64,000 nucleotides of DNA, taken from positions 806,001 to 870,000 of the forward strand of contig NZ_JANUQM010000003.1 in the NCBI RefSeq assembly GCF_030386795.1, in the 5' to 3' direction. The notes under the pieces are model-generated. The model searched no databases. It saw nothing but the letters and a program-made list of their open reading frames with translations, and was not told the DNA's origin. A program made the position numbers and the translations under genes. This stretch comes from Streptomyces sp. S.PNR 29 (GTDB lineage: Bacteria; Actinomycetota; Actinomycetes; Streptomycetales; Streptomycetaceae). Below are positions 54,961 to 63,055 of this stretch, piece after piece (within the stretch, counting starts at the first letter, position 1; every line of letters starts with the position of its first letter).

Positions 54961-56612
54961 CTGTCGCCTCCGGAAACCGCGCCCCGCGACAGCGCCTTCG
55001 CCGACGCGGTGCCCCCGCCGGCGTCCTCCAGCGGCAGCCGCGCCTCGAACTCCGCCCCGCCTCCGTCGGCCTCCGCCACCGTCAACGTCCCGTCGTGCCG
55101 GTGCACCGCCTGCCGCACCAGCGCCAGCCCCAGCCCCCGGCCCCCGGGCCCCGCCGGCTTCGTCGAGAAGCCGCGCTGGAAGACCAGGTCGGCGTGGCCC
55201 GGGTGCACGCCCGGGCCCGTGTCGCAGACCCGCAGCACCAGCTCGGCACCTTCCGTGTACGCCGTCACCGTCACCTTCGCCCGCCCGCTCCCCTGCGCCG
55301 CGTCCACCGCGTTGTCGATCAGGTTGCCCAGGATCGTCACCAGGTCGCGGGCGGGCAGCGAGGGGGGCAGCAGCCCGTCGTCCAGGCGGCTGTCCTCCGA
55401 GACCACCAGCTCCACGCCCCGCTCGTTGGCCTGGGCCGTCTTGCCCAGCAGCAGCGCCGCCAGCACCGGCTCGCTCACCGCCGCCACCACCTGGTCGGTC
55501 AGCGCCTGGGCGAGTTCCAGTTCGGCCGTCGCGAACTCCACCGCCTCCTGCGCCCGGCCCAGCTCGATCAGGGACACGACCGTGTGCAGCCGGTTCGCCG
55601 CCTCGTGCGCCTGCGAGCGCAGCGCCTGCGTGAAGCCGCGCTCGGAGTCGAGCTCGCCCATCAGGGACTGGAGTTCCGTGACGTCCCGCAGGGTCACCAC
55701 CGTGCCCCGGCGTTCGCCGCCGGACACCGGTGAGGTGTTCACCACCAGGACCCGGTCCGCCGTCAGGTGCACCTCGTCCACCCGCGGCTCCGACGCCAGC
55801 AGAGCCCCGGTCAGCGGCGCCGGCAGCCCCAGATCCGCGACGGACCTGCCCACCACCTCACCGGTCACCCCCAGAAGCTCCCGGCCCCCGTCGTTGATCA
55901 GCGCCACCCGGTACTGACCGTCCAGCATCAGCAACCCCTCCCGCACCGCGTGCAGTGCCGCCTGGTGATAGTCGTGCATACGGCTGAGCTCGGCCGCGTT
56001 CATGCCGTGGGTGTGGCGGCGCAGACGGGCGTTGATGACGTACGTGCCGACCGCGCCGAGCGCGAGCGCGCCGGCCGCGACGCCGAGCAGGGCCGTCAGC
56101 TGGCCCTGCACCCGCTTGCTGATCGCCTCCACCTTGATGCCGGCGCTGACCAGGCCGACGACCTTCCCGCCCTCCTCGACCGGGGTGACCGCGCGGACCG
56201 ACGGGCCGAGCGTGCCGGTGTAGGTCTCGGTGAAGGTTCCGCCCCGCTGCGCGGCCTCGATGTGGCCGCGGAAGCGCTGGCCGATCTGTTTCTCATCGGG
56301 GTGGGTCCAGCGGATGCCCTGCGGGTTCATGATCGTGACGAAGTCGACCTCGGTGTCGCGCATCACCCGCAGTGCGTACGGCTGGAGCTCGGCCGTCGGG
56401 TCGGAGGTGTGGATCGCCTCCCGCACGGACGGGGAGTCGGCGACCGAGCGGGCCACCGCCCTGGCCTGCCGGGCGGCCGCCTCCTCGGCCTGGCTGCGGT
56501 CGCTGACGTAGGTGAAGAGTGCATATCCGGCCACCACGACCGCTATCAGAACGGCCTGCATGGCGAAGAGCTGCGCCGCCAGGCTGCGAGGTCTCGGGAC
56601 GGGGATACGCAT
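54957..56612 (-). CDS. CitA/DcuS-type sensor histidine kinase
   Basis: The 551-residue kinase has membrane segments at about 14-34 and 178-202 enclosing a PAS-like sensor domain with the R-W-T-H-P-D-E and Y-T-G-T-L-G-P-S-V-R-A-V-T-P-V motifs of the CitA/DcuS family. A cytoplasmic PAS domain (215-315), an H-box H-E-A-A-N-R-L-H and an ATPase domain with N-L-I-D-N-A-V-D-A follow. The sensor domain would bind a dicarboxylate outside the cell. It is divergent from dctA. Confidence 0.94.
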   Translation of the reverse strand: MRIPVPRPRSLAAQLFAMQAVLIAVVVAGYALFTYVSDRSQAEEAAARQARAVARSVADSPSVREAIHTSDPTAELQPYALRVMRDTEVDFVTIMNPQGIRWTHPDEKQIGQRFRGHIEAAQRGGTFTETYTGTLGPSVRAVTPVEEGGKVVGLVSAGIKVEAISKRVQGQLTALLGVAAGALALGAVGTYVINARLRRHTHGMNAAELSRMHDYHQAALHAVREGLLMLDGQYRVALINDGGRELLGVTGEVVGRSVADLGLPAPLTGALLASEPRVDEVHLTADRVLVVNTSPVSGGERRGTVVTLRDVTELQSLMGELDSERGFTQALRSQAHEAANRLHTVVSLIELGRAQEAVEFATAELELAQALTDQVVAAVSEPVLAALLLGKTAQANERGVELVVSEDSRLDDGLLPPSLPARDLVTILGNLIDNAVDAAQGSGRAKVTVTAYTEGAELVLRVCDTGPGVHPGHADLVFQRGFSTKPAGPGGRGLGLALVRQAVHRHDGTLTVAEADGGGAEFEARLPLEDAGGGTASAKALSRGAVSGGDR

Positions 56613-56765
56613 GTCGTCAGTCTGCCTCTTGGCCGATTGTGAACTAAATGAACGGAAGGGTGACCGCGCTCACATGGCAGGGGATAGTCACGGCAATCCC
56701 CAATAACCCACCCGGACGTGAGCCGCACGCCGGTGATGCCGACGACGTCGTCAAGGAGGGCCGCC

Positions 56766-58151
56766 GTGACCAGCGCAGCCGATACGGCACCTACCGCACC
56801 AAAAGCCAAGCGGGACCGCACGCACTACCTCTACATCGCAGTGATCATCGCGGTCGCCGCAGGTATCGCCGTGGGGCTTGCCGCACCCGACTTCGCGGTC
56901 GAGCTGAAGCCGATCGGAACCGGCTTCGTGAACCTGATCAAGATGATGATCTCGCCGATCATCTTCTGCACGATCGTTCTCGGCATCGGATCCGTGAGGA
57001 AGGCCGCCAAGGTCGGTGCCGTGGGCGGCATCGCCCTGGGCTACTTCATGGTGATGTCGCTGGTGGCGCTGGGCATCGGCCTGGTCGTCGGCAACATCCT
57101 GGAGCCCGGTACGGGCCTGCACATCACTGACGCGATCAAGGACGCCGGCCACGAGCAGGTGGACTCCGAGGCTTTGCCGCCGGTCGAGTTCGTGCTCTCG
57201 ATCATCCCGACCACGATGGTGTCGGCCTTCACCAACGAGTCGGTCCTGCAGACCCTGCTGATCGCCCTGCTCGCCGGCTTCGCGCTGCAGGGCATGGGCT
57301 CCGCCGGCCAGCCGATCCTGCGCGGTGTCGAGCACATCCAGCGGCTCGTCTTCCGCATCCTCGCCATGGTGATGTGGGCCGCCCCCATCGGCGCGTTCGG
57401 CGCGATCGCCGCCGTCACCGGCTCCGCGGGCGTGGACGCGCTCAAGAGCCTCGCCGTGCTGATGCTCGGCTTCTACGTCACCTGCTTCCTCTTCGTCTTC
57501 ATCGTGCTCGGCGTCCTGCTGCGCGTCATCGCCGGCCTGAACATCATCACGCTGTTCAAGTACCTGGGCCGTGAGTTCCTGCTGATCCTGTCCACCTCCT
57601 CCTCCGAGTCCGCGCTGCCGCGGCTCATCGCGAAGATGGAGCACCTGGGCGTCAGCAAGCCGGTGGTCGGCATCACGGTCCCGACCGGCTACTCCTTCAA
57701 CCTCGACGGCACCATGATCTACATGACCATGGCCTCGCTGTTCATCGCCGACGCCATGGGCACGCCGATGTCGATCGGCGAGCAGATCCCGCTGCTGCTG
57801 TTCCTGCTGGTCGCCTCGAAGGGCGCGGCAGGTGTCACGGGTGCCGGTCTGGCCACGCTCGCCGGCGGTCTGCAGTCGCACAAGCCGGCCCTGGTGGACG
57901 GCGTCGGCCTCATCGTCGGCATCGACCGCTTCATGAGCGAGGCCCGCGCCCTGACCAACTTCGCGGGCAACGCCGTCGCCACCGTCCTGATCGGCACCTG
58001 GACGAAGGAGATCGACAAGGAGCGGGTCGGCCAGGTCCTCGCCGGTCAGATCCCCTTCGACGAGGCGACGCTGCTGGACGAGGGCCACGGCGGCGGCGAC
58101 ACCGCCGAGGTGCCCGAGCAGGGCAGCGAGAAGGAACTCGCCAAGGCCTGA
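56766..58151 (+). CDS. dctA: C4-dicarboxylate:cation symporter DctA
   Basis: The 461-residue SLC1-family transporter (DctA/GltP type) takes up succinate, fumarate and malate with protons or sodium. It has the family hairpin S-T-S-S-S-E-S-A-L-P-R, G-Y-S-F-N-L-D-G-T-M-I-Y, and the second hairpin S-K-G-A-A-G-V-T-G-A, then N-x-x-x-N-x-x-A-T in F-A-G-N-A-V-A-T. GTG 56766 follows GGAGG. The two-component genes upstream on the other strand probably induce it. Confidence 0.95.
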   Translation: MTSAADTAPTAPKAKRDRTHYLYIAVIIAVAAGIAVGLAAPDFAVELKPIGTGFVNLIKMMISPIIFCTIVLGIGSVRKAAKVGAVGGIALGYFMVMSLVALGIGLVVGNILEPGTGLHITDAIKDAGHEQVDSEALPPVEFVLSIIPTTMVSAFTNESVLQTLLIALLAGFALQGMGSAGQPILRGVEHIQRLVFRILAMVMWAAPIGAFGAIAAVTGSAGVDALKSLAVLMLGFYVTCFLFVFIVLGVLLRVIAGLNIITLFKYLGREFLLILSTSSSESALPRLIAKMEHLGVSKPVVGITVPTGYSFNLDGTMIYMTMASLFIADAMGTPMSIGEQIPLLLFLLVASKGAAGVTGAGLATLAGGLQSHKPALVDGVGLIVGIDRFMSEARALTNFAGNAVATVLIGTWTKEIDKERVGQVLAGQIPFDEATLLDEGHGGGDTAEVPEQGSEKELAKA

Positions 58152-58378
58152 CGCGGCGCAGGCCCGCACAGACTCCGGGCGGCTGGGATGCTCCCCCGTC
58201 GCTCAGCCGCCCGGTCAGTTCCACGACAACTCGACAACTGGGCTCGGCCACCGGCTCGGTGGCTCGGGAGGCGGGCACGCCCGCCGCGGTCGGTACGGTG
58301 ACCGCGGCGGACGTGCCCGCCTCTTCCGTGGCCGGCGACCACGGCCGGCCCGAACACCGAATCGACTTGCCCGCCGTT

Positions 58379-58400
58379 GCCTTGACGTCCGCGTCAAGGC
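58379..58400. promoter_or_regulatory. MerR-type operator/promoter dyad
   Basis: GCCTTGACG and CGTCAAGGC form perfect 9-bp arms around TCCG, 14 bases before the merR start. The left arm includes a TTGACG -35 hexamer, the arrangement used by MerR-family regulators that bind between -35 and -10. Confidence 0.65.
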
Positions 58401-58414
58401 TTACGTTCGTCCGT

Positions 58415-58843
58415 ATGCGAATCGGCGAGCTGGCCGCCCGGGCCGGGACCACGACGCGGACGCTGCGGTACTACGAGGCGCGGGGGCTGCTGCCCGCGCG
58501 ACGCAGCGGCAACGGATACCGGACGTACGACGAGAGCGATCTGAGGCTGCTGCAGCAGATCCGGACGCTGCAGGACTTCGGGTTCGACCTGGAGGAGACG
58601 CGGCCCTTCGTGGAGTGCCTGCGGGCCGGGCACCCGGCGGGGGACTCGTGTCCCGCGTCCCTCGCGGTCTACCGGCGCAAGCTGGCCGAGCTGGACACGC
58701 TGATCGGTGAGCTCCAGGCCGTGCGCGCCCAGGTCGGCGCGCAGCTGGAGCGGGCCGAGCAGGCACGGGACGAACTGGCGGCCGATGCGGCGGTTCCGGG
58801 GGGTCCGGAGCCGGGATGCGAGCTGGGAGGGCACACGTGGTGA
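58415..58843 (+). CDS. MerR-family transcriptional regulator
   Basis: The 142-residue regulator has the N-terminal winged HTH M-R-I-G-E-L-A-A-R-A-G-T-T-T-R-T-L-R-Y-Y-E-A-R-G-L and a C-terminal coiled coil. Two cysteines, in L-E-E-T-R-P-F-V-E-C and D-S-C-P, lie as possible metal or redox ligands. It is coupled to the thioredoxin gene, which suggests redox or metal stress. The dyad just upstream is its likely operator. The start may be leaderless. Confidence 0.92.
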   Translation: MRIGELAARAGTTTRTLRYYEARGLLPARRSGNGYRTYDESDLRLLQQIRTLQDFGFDLEETRPFVECLRAGHPAGDSCPASLAVYRRKLAELDTLIGELQAVRAQVGAQLERAEQARDELAADAAVPGGPEPGCELGGHTW

Positions 58844-59154
58844 CCGAAGTGACGGACGCGGACTTCGCGGCGGAGGTGATCGGGGCGGACCTGCCGGTGC
58901 TGGTGGAGTTCACCGCCGACTGGTGCCCGCCGTGCCGGCAGATGGGGCCGGTGCTCAGTGCCCTCGCCTTCGAGGAGGGGGACCGTCTGAAAGTGGTCCA
59001 GCTGGACGTGGACACCAATCCGGAGACGACGAACGCCTACAAGGTGCTGTCGATGCCGACGTTCATGGTGTTCCGGGACGGCGAGCCGGTGAAGTCGATG
59101 GTGGGCGCACGGCCCAAGCGGCGACTGCTGGAGGAGCTGTCCGACGTGCTGTGA
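58837..59154 (+). CDS. Thioredoxin
   Basis: The 105-residue protein has W-C-P-P-C (Cys30, Cys33) in the F-T-A-D-W-C-P-P-C context, and the M-P-T-F cis-Pro motif. The W-C-P-P-C loop is not the classical W-C-G-P-C, so its redox potential is probably different. GTG 58837 is six bases after GGGAGG; GTG 58840 overlaps the merR stop. Likely under control of the MerR regulator. Confidence 0.92.
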   Translation: MVTEVTDADFAAEVIGADLPVLVEFTADWCPPCRQMGPVLSALAFEEGDRLKVVQLDVDTNPETTNAYKVLSMPTFMVFRDGEPVKSMVGARPKRRLLEELSDVL

Positions 59155-59170
59155 TGCCCGCCCGGGCATG

Positions 59171-59208
59171 AAGAAATCCCCCGAGCAATTGCGCTCGGGG
59201 GATTTCTT
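59171..59208 (+). terminator. Strong Rho-independent terminator
   Basis: AAGAAATCCCCCGAGC and GCTCGGGGGATTTCTT form perfect 16-bp arms around AATTGC, followed by further T. It ends the merR-trxA transcript. Confidence 0.9.
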
Positions 59209-59228
59209 TGCGTATATTTATTGATTCG

Positions 59229-59251
59229 CGACTTCAAGTCGGTGGAGTCGC
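59229..59251. promoter_or_regulatory. Overlapping alternative hairpins in helD leader
   Basis: CGACTT-C-AAGTCG (59229-59241) is a perfect dyad. Its left arm can instead pair as GCGACT (59228-59233) with AGTCGC (59246-59251). This AT-richer leader lies between the terminator and the helD start. Confidence 0.45.
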
Positions 59252-59293
59252 GGAGAAGTTCAGTGAGCACAGTATATCCGGGCGGGAGCGGAA

Positions 59294-61555
59294 TTGTCAA
59301 ACACCGAATTGCCGGACGATGAATTGCGGCAGGAACAGGAATTCATCGACGAGCTGTACGCGCGCGTGGACGCGCTGCGCGGCGACACCGAGGTCTCCGT
59401 CACGGACGCGCTCGGCCAGGGCCACACGCCCATGCAGGCCAGGCTGGAGCGGGACATCCTCGTCGCCGAGCGTTCCGGGCTGCTCGCCGCGCTGAACGCG
59501 GTGGACGGCTCGCTCTGCTTCGGCCGGATCGACCTGACCTCGGGCACCGTCCACCACATCGGCCGGATCGGTCTGCGCGCCGACGACGCCGAGCGCACCC
59601 CGATCCTGATCGACTGGCGAGCCGACGTCGCCCGCCCCTTCTACCTGGCCACCGGCCACACCCCGATGGGCCTCAGGCGCCGTCGCCACATCTCCACCGA
59701 CGGCCGCAGGGTCAGCGCCCTGCACGACGAGATCCTCGACCTCGGCGACGAGACCAGGACCGGCCACGAGGACCCGACGGGCGACGCCGTGCTGCTCGCC
59801 GCGCTCAACTCCGCGCGCACCGGCCGGATGAGCGACATCGTGCAGACCATCCAGGCCGACCAGGACCGCATCATCCGCGCACCGCACCGCGGCGTGCTGG
59901 TGGTGGAGGGCGGCCCGGGCACCGGAAAGACGGCCGTCGCCCTGCACCGCGCCGCCTACCTCCTCTACGAGCACCGGGAGCTGCTCGCCAAGCGCGCCGT
60001 CCTGATCGTCGGCCCCAACCCGGCTTTCCTCGGCTACATCGACGAGGTCCTGCCCTCCCTCGGCGAAACCGGTGTGCTGCTGGCGACCGTCGGTGAGCTG
60101 TTCCCCGGCGTGAAGGCCACCCGGGCGGACACGCCCGAGGCGGCCGCCGTGAAGGGGCGCGCGGACATGGCCGACGTGCTCGCCGAGGTCGTCCGCAGCC
60201 GGCAGGCGCTGCCCGACCCGGTGATCGCGATCGAGCACGACCGCGAGGTCCTCATGCTCGACGACGGCCTGGTGAACGTCGCCCGCGAGCGCACCCGTGC
60301 CGCCAAGCTGCCGCACAACGCGGCCCGCGAGCACTTCGAGGGTCACATCCTCAACACGCTCACCGAGCTGTACGCCGAGCGCATCGGCACCGACCCGTTC
60401 GACGGGTCCAGTCTGCTGGACCCCGCCGACATCACCCAGATCCGCGACGAACTCGCCGAGAACCCCGAGGTCTGGTCCGCCATCGACCAGCTGTGGCCCG
60501 TGCTGAGCCCGCAGCGGCTGGTCGCCGACTTCCTCGCCGCCCCCGAGGGCTTCCTCTCCGACGAGGACGCGGACGCCGTCCGCCGCCCGGTGACCCGGCA
60601 CTGGACGGTCGCGGACGTACCCCTGCTGGACGAGGCCGCCGAACTCCTCGGCGAGGACGACCGGCAGGCGCGGGAGCGCGCGGAACGGGAGCGAGCGGCA
60701 CAGATCGCCTACGCCCAGGGCGTGCTGGACGTGTCGTACGCGTCCCGGACGTACGAGTTCGAGGACAAGGAGGACAGTGACCCCGACGCCTCGGAGGTCC
60801 TGTCCGCGCACGACATCATCGACGCCGAACGGTTCGCCGAACGCCAGGAGGAGGACGACCACCGCAGCGCCGCCGAACGCGCGGCGGCCGACCGCACCTG
60901 GGCGTTCGGGCACATCATCGTCGACGAGGCGCAGGAACTGTCGCCGATGGCCTGGCGGATGCTGATGCGGCGCATCCCGACCCGCTCCATGACGCTGGTC
61001 GGCGACCCGGCGCAGACGGCGGAGGCGGCCGGTGTCGGCGCATGGGCGGACATCCTGGAGCCCTACGTCGAGGACCGCTGGGAGCACACCCGGCTCGGCG
61101 TCAACTACCGCACCCCGGCCGAGATCATGGAGGTGGCGGCGGCCGTGGTCCGCGCCGAGCATCCCGGCTTCGAACCGCCGAGTTCCGTGCGCTCCACGGG
61201 CGTACGGCCCTGGGCCCGCGCCACCGACGACCTGCCGGCCGCCGTGGCCGAGGCGGCGGCGGAACTCACCCCCGCCGAGGGCCGCCTCGCGGTGATCGCC
61301 CCCCGCGACCTGCACCGCAGGCTCGCGGCACACCTGGACGGGGTGACGGCGGGCGCGGAGCCGGACCTGACGCAGACCGTCGTCCTGCTCGACCCGCGCC
61401 AGTCCAAGGGCCTGGAGTTCGACTCCGTGCTCGTGGTCGAGCCGGGGCGGTACGGCACGAGCGACCTGTACGTGGCGCTGACCCGGGCCACACAGCGGCT
61501 GGGCGTGCTGCACACCGGTGACCTGCCCAAAACGCTGGCCGACGCCTTCGCGTAA
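59294..61555 (+). CDS. helD: HelD-type RNA polymerase-associated ATPase
   Basis: The 753-residue UvrD-like superfamily 1 protein is of the HelD group, which dislodges stalled RNA polymerase from DNA; the related HelR protects it from rifamycins. A short N-terminal helical hairpin (1-70) would enter the secondary channel. Walker A G-G-P-G-T-G-K-T is at 206-213, Walker B V-D-E-A-Q-E near 545 and the Q-S-K-G-L-E-F motif near 697. It has a TTG start with GGGAG upstream. No clear rifamycin-associated element is visible in the leader. Confidence 0.9.
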   Translation: MSNTELPDDELRQEQEFIDELYARVDALRGDTEVSVTDALGQGHTPMQARLERDILVAERSGLLAALNAVDGSLCFGRIDLTSGTVHHIGRIGLRADDAERTPILIDWRADVARPFYLATGHTPMGLRRRRHISTDGRRVSALHDEILDLGDETRTGHEDPTGDAVLLAALNSARTGRMSDIVQTIQADQDRIIRAPHRGVLVVEGGPGTGKTAVALHRAAYLLYEHRELLAKRAVLIVGPNPAFLGYIDEVLPSLGETGVLLATVGELFPGVKATRADTPEAAAVKGRADMADVLAEVVRSRQALPDPVIAIEHDREVLMLDDGLVNVARERTRAAKLPHNAAREHFEGHILNTLTELYAERIGTDPFDGSSLLDPADITQIRDELAENPEVWSAIDQLWPVLSPQRLVADFLAAPEGFLSDEDADAVRRPVTRHWTVADVPLLDEAAELLGEDDRQARERAERERAAQIAYAQGVLDVSYASRTYEFEDKEDSDPDASEVLSAHDIIDAERFAERQEEDDHRSAAERAAADRTWAFGHIIVDEAQELSPMAWRMLMRRIPTRSMTLVGDPAQTAEAAGVGAWADILEPYVEDRWEHTRLGVNYRTPAEIMEVAAAVVRAEHPGFEPPSSVRSTGVRPWARATDDLPAAVAEAAAELTPAEGRLAVIAPRDLHRRLAAHLDGVTAGAEPDLTQTVVLLDPRQSKGLEFDSVLVVEPGRYGTSDLYVALTRATQRLGVLHTGDLPKTLADAFA

Positions 61556-61630
61556 CGGGGGATCACCAAGATGTAACGGTTCGTGTCCTGATTACTGCGC
61601 GTGCACGGCCGGTGCGGTATGCGTGTCGCT

Positions 61631-63049
61631 ATGGAAGCCCAGCCTCACGCGCCCGCGCCGGCCGACTGCCCGACGCTCGCCTCACTGCCGGTGGAGCCGC
61701 TGCTGACCGCGGAGTTCGACGCGGACCCCGGGGCGGTCTACCGGAGACTGCGGCGCACGCACGGTCCGGTCGCGCCGGTCGGGCTGATGGGCGTACCGGT
61801 GTGGCTGGTCCTCGACTACCGCGAGGTCCTTGAGGTGCTCAGGAACGAGTGCCAGTGGCGGCGGGACATCCGGTACTGGCGTGCCCGAGCACAGGGACGG
61901 CTCCCGGCCGACTGGCCGCTGCTCGCCGGGTACGAGGTGCGGCAGACCATGTTCATGGACGGCGAGGAGCACCAGGCCGCCCGTGGCGTCCTGCACTCGG
62001 CGCTGCGCCCCTTCCAGGAGGCGCGCAGTCCGCAGGGCTGGGAGCTGCGGGCAGCCGTCGCCCGGTACACCGACGACCTGGTCGCCCTGCTGGCCGCCGA
62101 GTCCGGCTCGGCCGGCTTCGCCGACCTGGGCGCCCAGTACACCCGGCCGCTGCTGCTGATGGTCACCACCCGGCTGTTCGGCTGCCCGGTGGAGCTCGGC
62201 GACGAGCTGGTCATGGACCTGTGGCGGATGCTCGACGGCGGCCCGGACGCCGGTGCCGCCACGGCCCGGGCGCTGGCCACGATGACCCGGCTCGCCGCCC
62301 ACCGCAGGGCCCGGCCCGGCGACGACCTCACCTCCTACCTGCTGCTCGCCGATCCCGGCCTCAGCGACGAACAGCTCGGCCGGGAGCTGTTCATGAACGC
62401 GGTCTACCTCAACGACATCACCGGCAACATGGTCATGAACACCCTGCTGGAGGTGCTGCGCGGCAACGCCACCGTGCGGCGCAGCCTGTCGGCCGGGCAG
62501 CTCGGCGAGGCCGTCAACCGGGCCGCGCTGGCCAACCCGCCCGTCGCCAACATGTGCTTCCGCTTCGCCGCGCGGGACGTGCCCCTGGGCGCCTACTGGG
62601 TGCGGGCCGGCGACATCGTCTCGCCGTCCGCGGCCGCCGCCCACCAGGACCTCCTCGCCCTCGGCACCTCCCACCTGGTCGGCTCCGCCGTGAGCACCCG
62701 GGCCCACCTGGGCTGGGGAGCGGGCCCCCACCAGTGCCCCACCACGGCCCGCGAACTCGGCAGCATGATCGTGACCACGGCCGTGGGCCGCGTCTTCGAC
62801 CACTTCGCCCGCGCCGAACTGACCCTCCCCCCGGACCAGCTCCCCTGGCGCTCCGGCCCGGTCGTACGCGGCCTGCGCCTGCTCCCGGTGCGCTACGAAC
62901 TGTCCGCGAGCGCCCCCAAGCGCCGCCCGTCGACCGCGATGCCCCGGCCGGGCGAGGACCGCCCACCCCTCACCACCGGCACGCACAGCGCCGACGGCTC
63001 GGCCAGGGGGCTGCTGTCGGCGCTGCGCAGGCTGATGTTCGGGAAGTAG
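61631..63049 (+). CDS. Atypical cytochrome P450 lacking ExxR
   Basis: The 472-residue protein has P450-like length and a heme loop L-G-W-G-A-G-P-H-Q-C-P (Cys369 as possible ligand), with Trp for the usual Phe and Pro after Cys. The I-helix region (255-270) reads Y-L-N-D-I-T-G-N and lacks A-G-x-D/E-T. The K-helix reads E-A-V-N-R-A-A-L-A-N-P-P (293-304), so ExxR is absent. Similar loss is known in the CYP157 family. The ~55-residue C-terminal tail is Pro/Arg-rich. ATG 61631 is the most family-like; ATG 61619 and GTG 61601 are possible. Confidence 0.85.
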   Translation: MEAQPHAPAPADCPTLASLPVEPLLTAEFDADPGAVYRRLRRTHGPVAPVGLMGVPVWLVLDYREVLEVLRNECQWRRDIRYWRARAQGRLPADWPLLAGYEVRQTMFMDGEEHQAARGVLHSALRPFQEARSPQGWELRAAVARYTDDLVALLAAESGSAGFADLGAQYTRPLLLMVTTRLFGCPVELGDELVMDLWRMLDGGPDAGAATARALATMTRLAAHRRARPGDDLTSYLLLADPGLSDEQLGRELFMNAVYLNDITGNMVMNTLLEVLRGNATVRRSLSAGQLGEAVNRAALANPPVANMCFRFAARDVPLGAYWVRAGDIVSPSAAAAHQDLLALGTSHLVGSAVSTRAHLGWGAGPHQCPTTARELGSMIVTTAVGRVFDHFARAELTLPPDQLPWRSGPVVRGLRLLPVRYELSASAPKRRPSTAMPRPGEDRPPLTTGTHSADGSARGLLSALRRLMFGK

Positions 63050-63055
63050 GCGGGG

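Noticed and set aside
59155..59293. Rifamycin-associated element before helD
   Set aside because: The dyad CGACTT-C-AAGTCG does not resemble the longer G/C-rich inverted repeat I remember for that element.
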